A DNA stretch of 64,000 nucleotides from Begonia masoniana. Taxonomy: Eukaryota > Streptophyta > Magnoliopsida > Cucurbitales > Begoniaceae. The stretch's first letter is position 1. Every line of letters starts with the position of its first letter. The position numbers were made by a program, and so were the translations under genes. The notes under the pieces are model-generated. The model saw only the letters and a list, made by a program, of their open reading frames with translations, made no database searches and was not told where the DNA came from. Shown here in pieces: positions 33,080 through 43,635 of this stretch. The stretch is taken from assembly GCA_022432975.1 (NCBI GenBank), contig CM039509.1, forward strand, positions 45,914,209 through 45,978,208, given 5' to 3'.

Positions 33080-33247
33080 GACCCTAGCTCAAGTGGTACT
33101 CCTCATTTGTAGCCTTGGGTACTAATCCCTGAGGTCCTGGGTTTGAATGGGGAGGAAGGCAAAAACTCCCTACAGGGAGGGAGAAGTTCGTGAGTGGGAC
33201 CACCCATGCTCCGCGGATCCCAGAGGGTTGGGCCGGAGGGTCTTACA
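33080..33247 (+). mobile_element. tRNA-related SINE-like segment in TRIM-2 right LTR
   Basis: It contains an A-box-like TAGCTCAAGTGGTA (33084-33097) and a B-box-like GGTCCTGGGTTTGAATGG, spaced as in tRNA-derived SINE heads. It occupies the place where the left LTR has unrelated sequence. No A-tail or own TSD was found, so it may be an old SINE insertion or an alternative LTR end. Confidence 0.5.
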
Positions 33248-34069
33248 CGTGTACTCCTGTTATGTCTTGTTGTGGCATGTACTCCTGTTGCGCCAGCTCC
33301 TCTACCCACTTATACCTTCCTGTCTAGTGAAACGTAATGTAATGTAACGTAATGTTCATGTATTTGAAAATGTTCATGCATAGCATATGCATCACTGCAT
33401 TTCATGTTCTTACTGAGCTCTAGGCTCATAGTTGAACTCCCTGTTTTAGGTATGGATCCTCTAGATGAGGACCTTGTGCCTCAAGCTGAGGAGTTGATGT
33501 AGTTGGCGGTTCGAGCTCATGGGGATTGGTCGCTGCAGTCAGACAAATGTTATTCCTGTGAGGATGTATTTTCTATAGTTATGTCAAGTTCTGTACAACT
33601 TCTGAGATTTTAAAACGATGTATGAACTTTCTTTTGATGTTTTAAAACCTCTGTTTGACAGTTGTATGTATGTTTTGAAATATTCTAGAACTGCTTGGAG
33701 TCTTTTCCTTTGCGTTGTTCATAGATCGTTTCAGATTTTAAAGCTATCATGTAGTTAGATTTTCTTGAACTTCTGTCATGTTTTCAAGCATGTTTTAAAC
33801 TCACCTTTTGAATCAGGTTTTGAAGTTTGATGCTTTCTGTGTCAAAAGAAGTAAGTCGTCAAACAGAGAGGTAGCCGATCGATCACTTGGGGTAACCGAT
33901 CGATCAGCGGAGTATATGTTTATGTCTTTCAAGTCTTCAAGTTTTCCAAAAGAAAATAGTCTTCCACGCCTTCTGTGAAAATAGTCGTCCACGCCTTCTG
34001 TAAGACAGTCGTCCACGCCTTCTTTGAAAATAGTCGTCCACGCCTTCTTCAAAAACAGTCGTCCATTTT

Positions 34070-34450
34070 GCCTTTGATTTCAAACGTCCACGGACTTCTG
34101 TTGTCTACTATTTTTTTCTTTTATTTCAAACGTCCACGGACTTCTGTTGTCTACTATTTTTGTCTTTTATTTCAAACGTCCATGGACTTCTGTTGTCTAC
34201 TGTTTCTATCTTTTATTTCAAACGTCCACGGACTTCTGTTGTCTACTGTTTCTGTCTTTTATTTCAAACGTCCACGGATTTCTGTTGTCTACTGTTTCTG
34301 TCTTTTATTTCAAACGTCCATGGACTTCAGTTGTCTACTGTTTTTGTCTTTTATTTCAAACGTCCACAGCTTCTGTTTGTCCACAGATCCTGTCTTTGAT
34401 TTTAAACATCCACGGCTTCTAATTGTCCACAGATCCTGTCTTTGATTTTA
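34070..34450. repeat. 46-bp minisatellite of copy A4
   Basis: About seven or eight units built on CGTCCACGGACTTCTGTTGT and CTACTGTTTCTGTCTTTTAT. It makes false plus-strand frames. Similar words in opposite orientation occur in copy A1 near 4200-4320. Confidence 0.9.
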
Positions 34451-34663
34451 AACGTCCACGATTTCTGTTTGTCCACAGATCCTGTAACACCCGGCATTTT
34501 TGCCCTTGTAATAATTCCCACGGATTATTTAGCGGGATGAATTTTTATATAAAATCTGATGTATGCTTTAATGAATTGTCGGAGAGTTTAATGGAAAAAC
34601 CAGGTTCAAGAATTTATTTAACAAATTAGTCAAGAACCAATGGAAGGGTAAATTGGGAAGGAA

Positions 34664-35554
34664 TTGAGGTTGGTGGGAGAAAGCCAATGGATGATTGACA
34701 CTTGGCAACTTGTCGAAAAAGCCATGTTCTTCCTCCTACGTGAAATCTTCATTTCACTTCTCTGCTTCCTCCCTTCCTTCTCTCTATTCTTCTCTTCCAG
34801 GCGACTGAAACAAAGTTCCACACTTTGTTTCTCCTACATTCTTCTATTTTCTTCAGTGAAGGTAATTTCCGTCGGTAGTTAACAAGTTTAACTACACTAT
34901 TTACTGATTTTTGAGAGGTTTAGGGTTAATGACCGTATAATCACGTTTTAGGTTCGCAAACTACTGAAACCGAGACAATCAAGAACATCAACTCTACAGC
35001 AAACAGGTAAGTTCATATCCGTAGGTTGGCCCTTAAGGCCTTACATCTCGGAGGTACTAGGTTTTACATTCTGTTGGCTGGTTTCGGGTAGAAGGGTTAG
35101 AGTTAAGTTCTGTGGTTTCTGTTTAGGTTCCTGTTGTTTTATCTTCTTGTTCTCTGCTGTATTAACTGTAAGCACTGTAAATATCCATGCATACACGATT
35201 TTCTGAAAGTTCATGCAAAACTGTTTTCTGTACACGGTTTTGAAGTTAAGCAAGATAAAATCTGACTGAAATGTACCGGTTAAGTGTGGGACGGGGACTG
35301 GCCCCCAGATCTATTTCTGTTCTGTTCTGTATCTCTGTTGTGCCTGTCGTGCACTTGCCAGTTCCTCTACAAGCCCCACTTATACCCCTCTGCCACTGAA
35401 ACGTAACGAAATACTCTGTCACTATATTCTGAAAAACCGCATGCATAACATTCTGCATCACTGCATTTATAATATGTCCTTACTGAGTTTTAGACTCATA
35501 GGTGAACTCCCTGGTGTAGGTACTGAACCCGAAAATGAGGACTTCGTGCCTTAG
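34664..35554 (+). pseudogene. Candidate LTR-encoded small ORF, copy A5, early stop
   Basis: Exon 1 (34664-34861) ends GTGAAG|GTAATT. Exon 2 (34952-35006) lies between CACGTTTTAG and AACAG|GTAAGT. Exon 3 starts at 35520 after GGTGTAG. The joined frame is open until TAG at 35552-35554, which replaces the Gln of EDFVPQ four codons before the usual stop. Hypothetical. Confidence 0.3.
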
Positions 35555-36394
35555 TCTGATGAATAGGTAGCTGGTGGACTGAGCTCATAGGGGTGTGGTT
35601 GCTGCAACCAGACAAATTCTGTCACAAGGTTTAAGTATTTAAAAGTCAAGCCTATGTCTGTAAACCCTACTGGGACTCTGGTGTTTAGATTTAAAATTCT
35701 GCTAGGATTCTGTGTTTTTGTTTTAAAAATTCTGTAGGAAATTCTGTTGAATATTCTGTAAATATATGTTAGGTTCTGTACTGATCCTCAGATTTTAAAA
35801 CAATGCACAGATTTTGGATGTCTAAGTTTCAAAAACTACTGTATTTGACAGTTTAATTCATGTTCTGAATGTTCTGAAAATTGTTGGGGACATTTTCTGT
35901 TAGTTTGTGCATGGATGACTCCTGGTTTTAGGACTATCCATGCAGTCTGTTTCTTTGAATCTGTCAATTGTAAAGTATGTCCTACAACCTTGTTTAGAAT
36001 CAGGTATTGAAGGTCTACAACTTTCATGCCTTCTGTTTGTGCTGTATTTGACAGTTGGATTAAATTCTGAAGTATTCTGAAATGGTTTGGAATATTTTCT
36101 GTAAGTTTCTGTTATACCTTTTGTTGTGCTCGAGAACCATGTTTCGAAGTGGTTTGAGAAATCTGAAATTTTTATTGGCTTCTGTTTTATGCCCTCTGTT
36201 CGTATGTCTTCCTGTTCAAAATTGTCAAGTCCTGCCTTAAAAACTGCATCTTCCGATCACGTTCACTGCTGTTTTAAGTATACATCCATTGATAGTCACT
36301 GTTCACATTTTATTTTATCTCATCCACCGGTGAACAGTAGATTTCATCTCAGTTTTAGTTACTTCTGCCGGTTTCATCTGTCCCTCAGTTTAAC

Positions 36395-36690
36395 TTCATC
36401 TTCCGATGACGTCATCACATCTTCCGATGACGTCATCACACCTGCCGATTTCATCTGCTGCCTACATCTTCCGATGACGTCATCCACATCATCCGGCCAC
36501 GTCATCGGCCTAAATCTTCTGGTATTATTTCTGCTTACATCCACCGATTTGGCTCGATGCCTGCATCTTCCGTCTGACGTCATCTCCTCTTCCGATGACG
36601 TCACCCATAGTTTACATTCTCTGAATTCTTCTGTCTGCTGCCTGTATCTTCCACCTGACGTCACCCATCTTCCAGCTGACGTCACCACCT
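36395..36690. promoter_or_regulatory. Array of TGACGTCA-type palindromes (bZIP-site-like)
   Basis: Seven TGACGTCA sites, most within TTCCGATGACGTCATC or CTGACGTCACC contexts, plus one CCACGTCA. The core is the C-box/as-1-like element bound by plant TGA and other bZIP factors; binding here is inference. The matching array in copy A8 is at 52940-53410. Confidence 0.6.
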
Positions 36691-36802
36691 CTTCCGCCCA
36701 ATTTTACTCAGTCTCTTCTACTGTTGAACACCGTTCGTCTTTTGTCTTATTATATTCACCGATTGCACTGTTTCATTTCTCCTTGCTTCCAATCTTTCTG
36801 CT

Positions 36803-39654
36803 CACCTTCTTTCATTCATTCTGTAGCCTAGTTTTAACTGTTTCTTTTTCTCTGTTTTGATTTCAAATTCCGAGAATGTTTTCATTCTCTGTTAAGCTTC
36901 AATGTTTTACTCTTAAAAGTTCAGTCTTTTTTTTGTTTGTTTCCTAAAGTTCTGTTCCCTGTTCAAAAAAAAAATGTAGTCCCTATTTTCTGTTAACTGA
37001 CCTGGAGTGACGGCTTGGCTCTCGGGTCCTGCTGATCGGGATCCGGATTCGAGTCGTCACAGATCCTGTCTTTGATTTTAAACGTCCACGGCTTCTGTTC
37101 GTCCACAGATTCTGTCTTTGCCTTCAAACGTCCACGGCTTCTGCTGTCCACAGTAAGTCTTACACTGCACGACTTCCAGTTTCTGTTTCCCATTTTATTA
37201 AGTTTTCCACTGCATGTCTGTCGTCCATTCTGCCTTCTAGTTTCAGTCGTTCATTTCTGTTTCATGATTTTCTGTTTTCACGTCATCAAATTTAAGAGTT
37301 TTAAAAATTCGAAGGTTTTACGTCCAAATGTCAGAATCCTGTTTAAGTCGAAGTCAAGTCCGTGTGAAAATCCCGGGAATTGTTTTCGTTCCTCCCTGCC
37401 TTTTGTCTTCCTGTTTTCTTCTGCCAATTATTCCTGTAACCTAAATTTTAACTTATCTTCCAGTCTTTAGCTCCAGAGAAGGTTTTCTCTGTGTAATGTT
37501 TAAAAGTTGAAAAAAAAAATATGTGTCACGTTTTAAATGTCCGGAGTGAGGCTCGCTGGCCCCGATTGAGTCAGGGGTCGTCACAATATATATATATATA
37601 ATTCGTTGCTGAAAATCTCCTTTGGACGATATGATGCATTTTAAGTAGATCATGGCTATGGTTTTGTTGACCAAATATGCAAAGCTAAATATTTTGACAA
37701 GTCGCCCCTAAAAACACCTTTATTCGATGTTATGATGCATATTTGGTCAACCATGGTAATGGTCTAGCTAACAAAATATGGAATAGAACATTGAGCATCC
37801 TTTTTGGTCATATTTGAGGTTGGTTCTGCCTCATGTTGGTCGACCAACCCCAGTGTCTATTTGATGGCTCATGGGTTCGATGACTAACTCATGTAGTCGA
37901 GGAGGTCGATTGTGTGATGATAGCTTGTCGACCACATGACATCATCGATCAAGCACGTGTTAGCGTAAGGTCGAGTACAATTGGTTGTCCAGTTCCAATA
38001 CCATCTATTTATTGTTGACCACGACCTCATTGTTTCAGTCGATATCTTAACGTCAGTTGATTATGCTTTTGTCTAGTATCAGTCCCCCGCTATTTCGGGA
38101 CTGCCTTCCCGAATTTGTTATGCAGCACCCCGAAGCCTTGTATTTCAGTTTCAGGGGCTAGCGTCCCACGATGGGTTCTTTTGATCATTTTTTAATAGTC
38201 AAAGGTTTGACTGCGAGAAATTTTGTTTCACCTTCTTTCATTCATTCTGTAGCCTAGTTTTAACTGTTTCTTTTTCTCTGTTTTGATTTCAAATTCCGAG
38301 AATGTTTTCATTCTCTGTTAAGCTTCAATGTTTACTCTTAAAAGTTCAGTCTTTTTTTGTTGTTTCCTAAAGTTCTGTTCCCTGTTCAAAAAAAAAAATG
38401 TAGTCCCTATTTTCTGTTAACTGACCTGGAGTGACGGCTTGGCTCTCGGGTCCTGCTGATCGGGATCCGGATTCGAGTCGTCACAGATCCTGTCTTTGAT
38501 TTTAAACGTCCACGGCTTCTGTTCGTCCACAGATTCTGTCTTTGCCTTCAAACGTCCACGGCTTCTGCTGTCCACAGTAAGTCTTACACTGCACGACTTC
38601 CAGTTTCCGTTTCCCATTTTATTAAGTTTTCCACTGCATGTCTGTCGTCCATTCTGCCTTCTAGTTTCAGTCGTTCATTTCTGTTTCATGATTTTCTGTT
38701 TTCACGTCATCAAATTTAAGAGTTTTAAAAATTCGAAGGTTTTACGTCAAAATGTCAGAATCCTGTTTAAGTCGAAGTCAAGTCCGTGTTGAAAATCCCG
38801 GGAATTGTTTTCGTTCCTCCCTGCCTTTTGTCTTCCTGTTTTCTTCTGCCAATTATTCCTGTAACCTAAATTTTAACTTATCTTCCAGTCTTTAGCTCCA
38901 GAGAAGGTTTTCTCTGTGTAATGTTTAAAAGTTGAAAAAAAAATATGTGTCACGTTTTAAATGTCCGGAGTGAGGCTCGCTGGCCCCGATTGAGTCAGGG
39001 GTCGTCACAATATATATATATATAATTCGTTGCTGAAAATCTCCTTTGGACGATATGATGCATTTTAAGTAGATCATGGCTATGGTTTTGTTGACCAAAT
39101 ATGCAAAGCTAAATATTTTGACAAGTCGCCCCTAAAAACACCTTTATTCGATGTTATGATGCATATTTGGTCAACCATGGCAATGGTCTAGCTAACAAAA
39201 TATGGAATAGAACATTGAGCATCCTTTTTGGTCATATTTGAGGTTGGCTCTGCCTCACGTTGGTCGACCAACCCTAGTGTCTATTTGATGGCTCATGGGT
39301 TCGATGACTAACTCATGTAGTCGAGGAGGTCGATCGTATGATGATAGCTTGTCGACCACATGACATCATCGATCAAGCACGTGTTAGCGTAAGGTCGAGT
39401 ACAATTGGTTGTCCAGTCAATACCATCTAATTTTTGGTTGACCACGACCTCATTGTTCAAGTCGATATCTTAGACTGTCAGTTGATTGTGCTTGTTGTCT
39501 AGTATGCAGTCCCCCGCGATTTTAGGACTGCCTTCCGAATTTTTATGCGGCCCCCCAAATTCTGTGTAATTTCAGTTTCAGGGGGCTATCGGCCCCCGCT
39601 GGGGTCTTTTTTGAGCATTTTTAATAGTTCGAAGTTTTGACTGCGAGAACTTTT
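36803..39654. repeat. 1.43-kb tandem duplication across an LTR-A junction
   Basis: 36803-38228 is repeated at 38229-39654. Each copy contains the end of A5, the end of A4, the AT run and about 640 bp of flank (ATGATGCATTTTAAGTAGAT). Most of the two copies are nearly identical, but the last 180 bp of copy one differ from copy two by many small indels. Confidence 0.9.
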
Positions 39655-39717
39655 GGTTTAAAGGTTTTTTTGATAAATACTCATCTTTCAAGGGGTATTT
39701 TAGAGTTTACCCTACAA

Positions 39718-41240
39718 ATTAAAAGGTCATGAATGTCTCAAACAAACATTAGAATTGTTCGTTTGAGAAATAATGTAGAAAGTTGAGTATTTCAACATCT
39801 TTCTAAACAATTGTTTTTTTTGTTTGTTATTGAAAAAAGATCAATTTTGATGGCATTTGGTGTCGCCATCGCTCACGTTTTATGTTTTATATTCTTATAA
39901 TTGGTCAGTGATTAGAGTCATCAACCTTTCAAATCAACTAGTAATGCTCCTGGATACAGCAAATGGACACGAGGACCATTGATCAATCTTTTTATTTTTC
40001 CATTTTTGAATTGTATTGGTAAATTTCTCAATTATTGAGGTGCATTTATTGTAATTATGCACCAACAATTACAATAATTTGATTTAATTATTTTTTCCAA
40101 GTGTAAAAAGATTAGTCCCATAAATTACATTGATGGGTTTAAAAGGTGTTTATGCTAGATATAATTTCATTGTATTGATTGATTTTATCTATTACCCACT
40201 GTAGCTGACGCCAATAATTATATTATCAGGCTTATAATATATACACACACATACGATACAAAATTTATTTATTTTATAATGAGAAAAATAGTAATTACAC
40301 AACTAATTATCATCTAACACCACTTATTTAATTTTAATATCCGAAGATTGCGACAATTGATTTAGGAGGACATGAAATGATTTTAGGATAAAACATACGA
40401 ATTTACAAGTCATCAATAAACATGATCCGTTTATAAATAAATACATATTGCTATCTCCATTTCATAGAATATACTCTTAAACAAATATAAATTTATTTTA
40501 TTTACTTCATAATTAAATTAGATTACTCAACCCATAAAACCAACGTGGGACAAGATTAATCCAAATTAAGAGGACATAAAAGTCTCAAACAAACATTAAA
40601 ATTGTTTGTTTTGGAAATGACCAAGAAATTTGATGACTAACTACTTGAAAAAATTTCAAATTTGATGGCGTTTGGTGTCTCCATGGCTCATGTTGTGTTC
40701 TGTATTCTTAAATGACGACCATTACTAATCAATTCTTGTTTTTTTTCTTTTTTGAATTCTTTGGTTAATTTATTAAATTATTAAGGTGTATTTGCTGACT
40801 TATACCACCAATAATTATAATCATTTTGATTTTGTTTCTTGGCAAAGAAAGGGCAAAAACAGCTTAGTTTTAATATTAATGTTGGAAAGTGTCTAAGTTA
40901 TATATAATTTTAATTTCATTATTTGGATGGGTTTATTTCTATTTCGCACCGTAGGCAAAACCACCCATAGATTATGTTATTTGGCTTATAATATAAAAGC
41001 TACTATATGTCGAGACTATTGACATCTATATACAAACAACATTATAATTTATCTAATTTTGTGATTGACAAAATAATAATTACAGCTCTTATTGTCATGT
41101 AACGAGAATAAACTCGAGTTTATATGAAGGCCTGATGAAAGAATATTAAATGTCCGAAGATTGTTTCACAAAATTGCTTCGATTGATTTAGGCTGACATA
41201 AAAATGATTTTAGGCTATAAAATAAGAATGTACATTTGCT
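39718..41240. repeat. Diverged tandem duplication in the germin-gene 5' flank
   Basis: 39718-40412 and 40565-41240 share the same order of words: TCTCAAACAAACATTA, then TTTGATGGC.TTTGGTGTC, then AATTA.AAT.ATTTTGATT, then TCCGAAGATTG and ATGATTTTAGG. Period is about 847 bp. No coding region was seen. Confidence 0.75.
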
Positions 41241-41392
41241 AAGGTTTAAAAATTCTAACAGATTATCCTATTCCAAGTCTCATTCAAGAAGATGTAGCCA
41301 AATGAAATTCTTACATCTATTTGAATATTTGAAATTGGGCTTAATCACTAATTAAACCACTTCTTTAATTAAAACATCTTCTTCTTCACCCC

Positions 41393-41400
41393 TATAAATA
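41393..41400 (+). promoter_or_regulatory. TATA box of the germin-like gene
   Basis: TATAAATA lies 49 bp upstream of the ATG and is followed by a pyrimidine- and A-rich leader, a normal plant core promoter layout. Confidence 0.75.
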
Positions 41401-41448
41401 GATATCAATTTCCAACAACCTTCCTCATTCCAAACCAAAAACTTATCA

Positions 41449-42210
41449 ATGGCAAATCTTGTTCATTCTTTTCTATATGTGTTCTTGCTTTTTGCTTTGG
41501 CAGCCTTTGCTTCCGCTTATGATCCTGGCATTTTGCAAGACTTCTGTGTTGCAGATAATACATCCAATGGTAAGTATTTCTTTCTTCATACTTTTATTTA
41601 TAGTCAATTTTTTGTTCCATCTAACGGATAAAGTTCATTGAATATGATAGTATTTATGAATGGAAAAGCATGCAAGGATCCATCAAAAGTCACAATAGAT
41701 GATTTTATATATCAAGGGATAGATAAACCTGGAAACACAACAACTTATTTGGGTACAAAGGTTAATCTCGTGAATGTCGACATTTTACCTGGTCTGAATA
41801 CTCTTGGTATCTCCATGGGACGTGTCGACTTTGGCCCTTATGGTCTTAATCCACCTCACACTCATAATCGTGCTTCAGAACTTTTTGTCGTCCTAGAAGG
41901 TACTCTATACGCCGGTTTCATCACCAACAATCCTGAGCACAAGCTCTATGCCAAAATATTGAAGAAAGGAGATATGATTTGTTTCCCATTCGGCCTCATC
42001 CACTTCCAGTTGAACATCGGAAGCACCAACGCCCTCGGCTTTGCAATGCTCACTAGCCAAAATCCTGGCGTTCAGCATATTGGCCAAGCCTTGTTTGGAT
42101 CTCACCCATCTCTCGAGTACAAAGATGTTCTTACTAGTGCCTTCCAAATAAACAAGACAACTGTTGAAGAAATTATGGCTAAGTTCGAAGTGATTGATGC
42201 AACCATATGA
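41449..42210 (+). CDS. Germin-like protein (cupin), two exons
   Basis: Extracellular manganese-binding cupin; relatives have oxalate oxidase or superoxide dismutase activity or none known. Exons are 41449-41569 and 41651-42210, with an 81-bp GT-AG intron (CAATG|GTAAGT ... GATAG|TATTT), giving about 226 residues, the usual length. Residues 1-23 form a signal peptide ending ASA. Cysteines in DFCVAD and GKACKDP fit the conserved disulfide. Germin box 1 (PPHTHNRASELFVVLEG) supplies His, His and Glu ligands; box 2 (GDMICFPFGLIHFQLNIG) supplies the last His. N-glycosylation sites include NTT and NKT. The length and sequence look like subfamily 1 of eudicot germin-like proteins. No stop or frameshift; it appears intact. 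The exact enzymatic activity cannot be told from sequence. Confidence 0.96.
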
Positions 42211-43418
42211 GTTATCCATTATAATTGTGTGATTTGAATAATATGTTGTGTATTTTTTTTATTGTTTATTTTACAAATTGATGAATAATATAAATTAAAG
42301 TGCTTTCTTTCTTCTCCTTCTTTTTTTTTTAGATATTAGTACATGATTTGGAGTTATTGTTTAGAAAAAAAAAATAACTATCTATAATGTTGTTTTCATT
42401 TAATTTTAATAATTTAACTGACAATAGACTAAATAATTAAATCACCATAACAACAAATATTATTTATTTAACTCCGTTGAAAAATCAAGGATCGCCAATT
42501 TTACCATAACAAATTCATAATTAATTATCTAAATACTCCTACTACTTGAATTACAATGACTAATAATTCAGTATTTTTTAAGCTTAGTTAATTACATAAA
42601 TCACACAAATATTTTCACATTTCATAGTGTCTATTCATCATAATACCTTTAATTTATAAATTTGTCTCTTGTTATCATAATTTGTGATCATAATTAAACA
42701 AATAGCTGATCAATAAATAGATAGATAACTCAAAAGCAATGAATAGAAGAATGAATACTCAGAGAATAGAAAAGAACAAAGACGATAAATAAATTACTAT
42801 TTCATAATTGGGTTCGAGTCTACCCTAAAGTAAGATTACAACACTATGGAATGACGTTGAACATTATAATATATGGTAGTACATGAAAAATGAAATATAG
42901 AATAATGATACTATTATTTTAATAGGAAGAAATAGAAACAATAACTTCGCAATAACATGGAAGAAATGTAAATTATTTAAATATTACAAGAAAAACAAAA
43001 CTAAAATTCTACTTTGGAAAACTATTTAATATAATTTTAATGCTTTTGTTACAAACGATGGGAATTGGGACTACTGTAAAAAAAAAAAATTACGAAAGTA
43101 CGATCTGGCCCTTGAAGAAAGCCAGACAATCCTACACGAAGTAGTAAGTGATCCAGGATGTAAGACTTTCATAATCTGGTTTAAATCTCATACCCCCACA
43201 CAGATGGAAAAAATGTCACATGGATGATCATCAAATAAAAACGACAACAAAGGTTATTAATTGTGCACAAAATAAAGTATGATAAAATATAATTATAATA
43301 CTACATCCATTTAATTTGAATAACATACTCATGGTCACCAAATAAAATAAAATAAACCACTCCATAAAAAAATGCTCATGGCAACTAGATATGAACCTGA
43401 ACTCTTCTCACTAAGACC
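42211..43418. other. 3' flank of the germin-like gene
   Basis: An AATAAT-type polyadenylation context occurs near 42280 (GATGAATAATATAAATTAAA). From 42530 to about 43000 the sequence parallels 20440-20880 and includes one unit-like segment of the 139-bp repeat. No other gene was recognised. Confidence 0.6.
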
Positions 43419-43635
43419 TAGAGATGTTAAACGGGCGGGTTGGCTCGCCAGCCCGCCCGCTCGGCTCGTTACTGTAGCGGGTCGAGCCAAGCTCAGCTCG
43501 CTATAGTTGTGACGACCCCGGACCCGATCGGGGTAGAAGGGCCTCACTCCGGACATTTAAAACGTGACATTTTTTTTTTGAACTTTTAAAACTTTACACA
43601 GAGTATAAACCATCTCTGGGATTGAAGACTGGAAG

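Larger units (their letters stand above)
32353..33247 (-). mobile_element. TRIM-2, small LTR element with unequal LTRs
   Basis: Begins TGTAACGACCCCTTTTC and ends GAGGGTCTTACA; TSD CATGT/CGTGT (32348-32352, 33248-33252; one mismatch). Left LTR is 32353-32729, internal part 32730-32800 (71 bp) and right LTR 32801-33247. On the minus strand a perfect 13-nt tRNA-iMet PBS follows the right LTR, and the C-rich tract after the left LTR is the PPT complement. The LTRs match until about 32636/33083, then carry different 3' parts. Confidence 0.85.
31994..33502 (+). other. LTR-A exon 2/exon 3 cassette, copy A4
   Basis: Exon-2-like 31994-32051 (after GATGTAG, before ACCAT|GTAAGT) and exon-3-like 33450-33502 (after TTTTAG) join in one open frame of 36 codons, ending with motif EDLVPQAEELM. 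TRIM-2 sits inside the putative intron. The exon-1 donor is lost here (CCAG|TAAATC). Confidence 0.35.
34483..37061 (+). mobile_element. LTR-A solo LTR, copy A5, nested in A4
   Basis: 2,579 bp with perfect TSD GATCC (34478-34482, 37062-37066). 5' end TGTAACACCCGGCATTTTTG, 3' end GAGTCGTCACA. Its 5' third is nearly identical to copy A3, so the two are close relatives. It carries the exon cassette and an array of TGACGTCA palindromes. Confidence 0.92.
31491..37585 (+). mobile_element. LTR-A solo LTR, copy A4, with TRIM-2 and copy A5 nested inside
   Basis: Ends TGTAATACCCGACATTTTTG and GGGGTCGTCACA with TSD ATATA (31486-31490, 37586-37590) in an AT microsatellite. Subtracting TRIM-2 (32353-33247) and A5 (34483-37061) leaves about 2.6 kb. 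It includes exon-2-like (31994-32051) and exon-3-like (33450-33502) segments, palindromic GATCGATC sites (33873-33906) and a 46-bp minisatellite (34070-34450). Confidence 0.9.

Noticed and set aside
33975..34445. 156-residue plus frame with VYCFCLLFQTS repeats
   Set aside because: Reading of the 46-bp minisatellite of copy A4.
36126..36860. 244-residue plus frame
   Set aside because: Lies across the TGACGTCA array and Ser/Cys/His-rich LTR sequence. No domain, and not open in sister copies.
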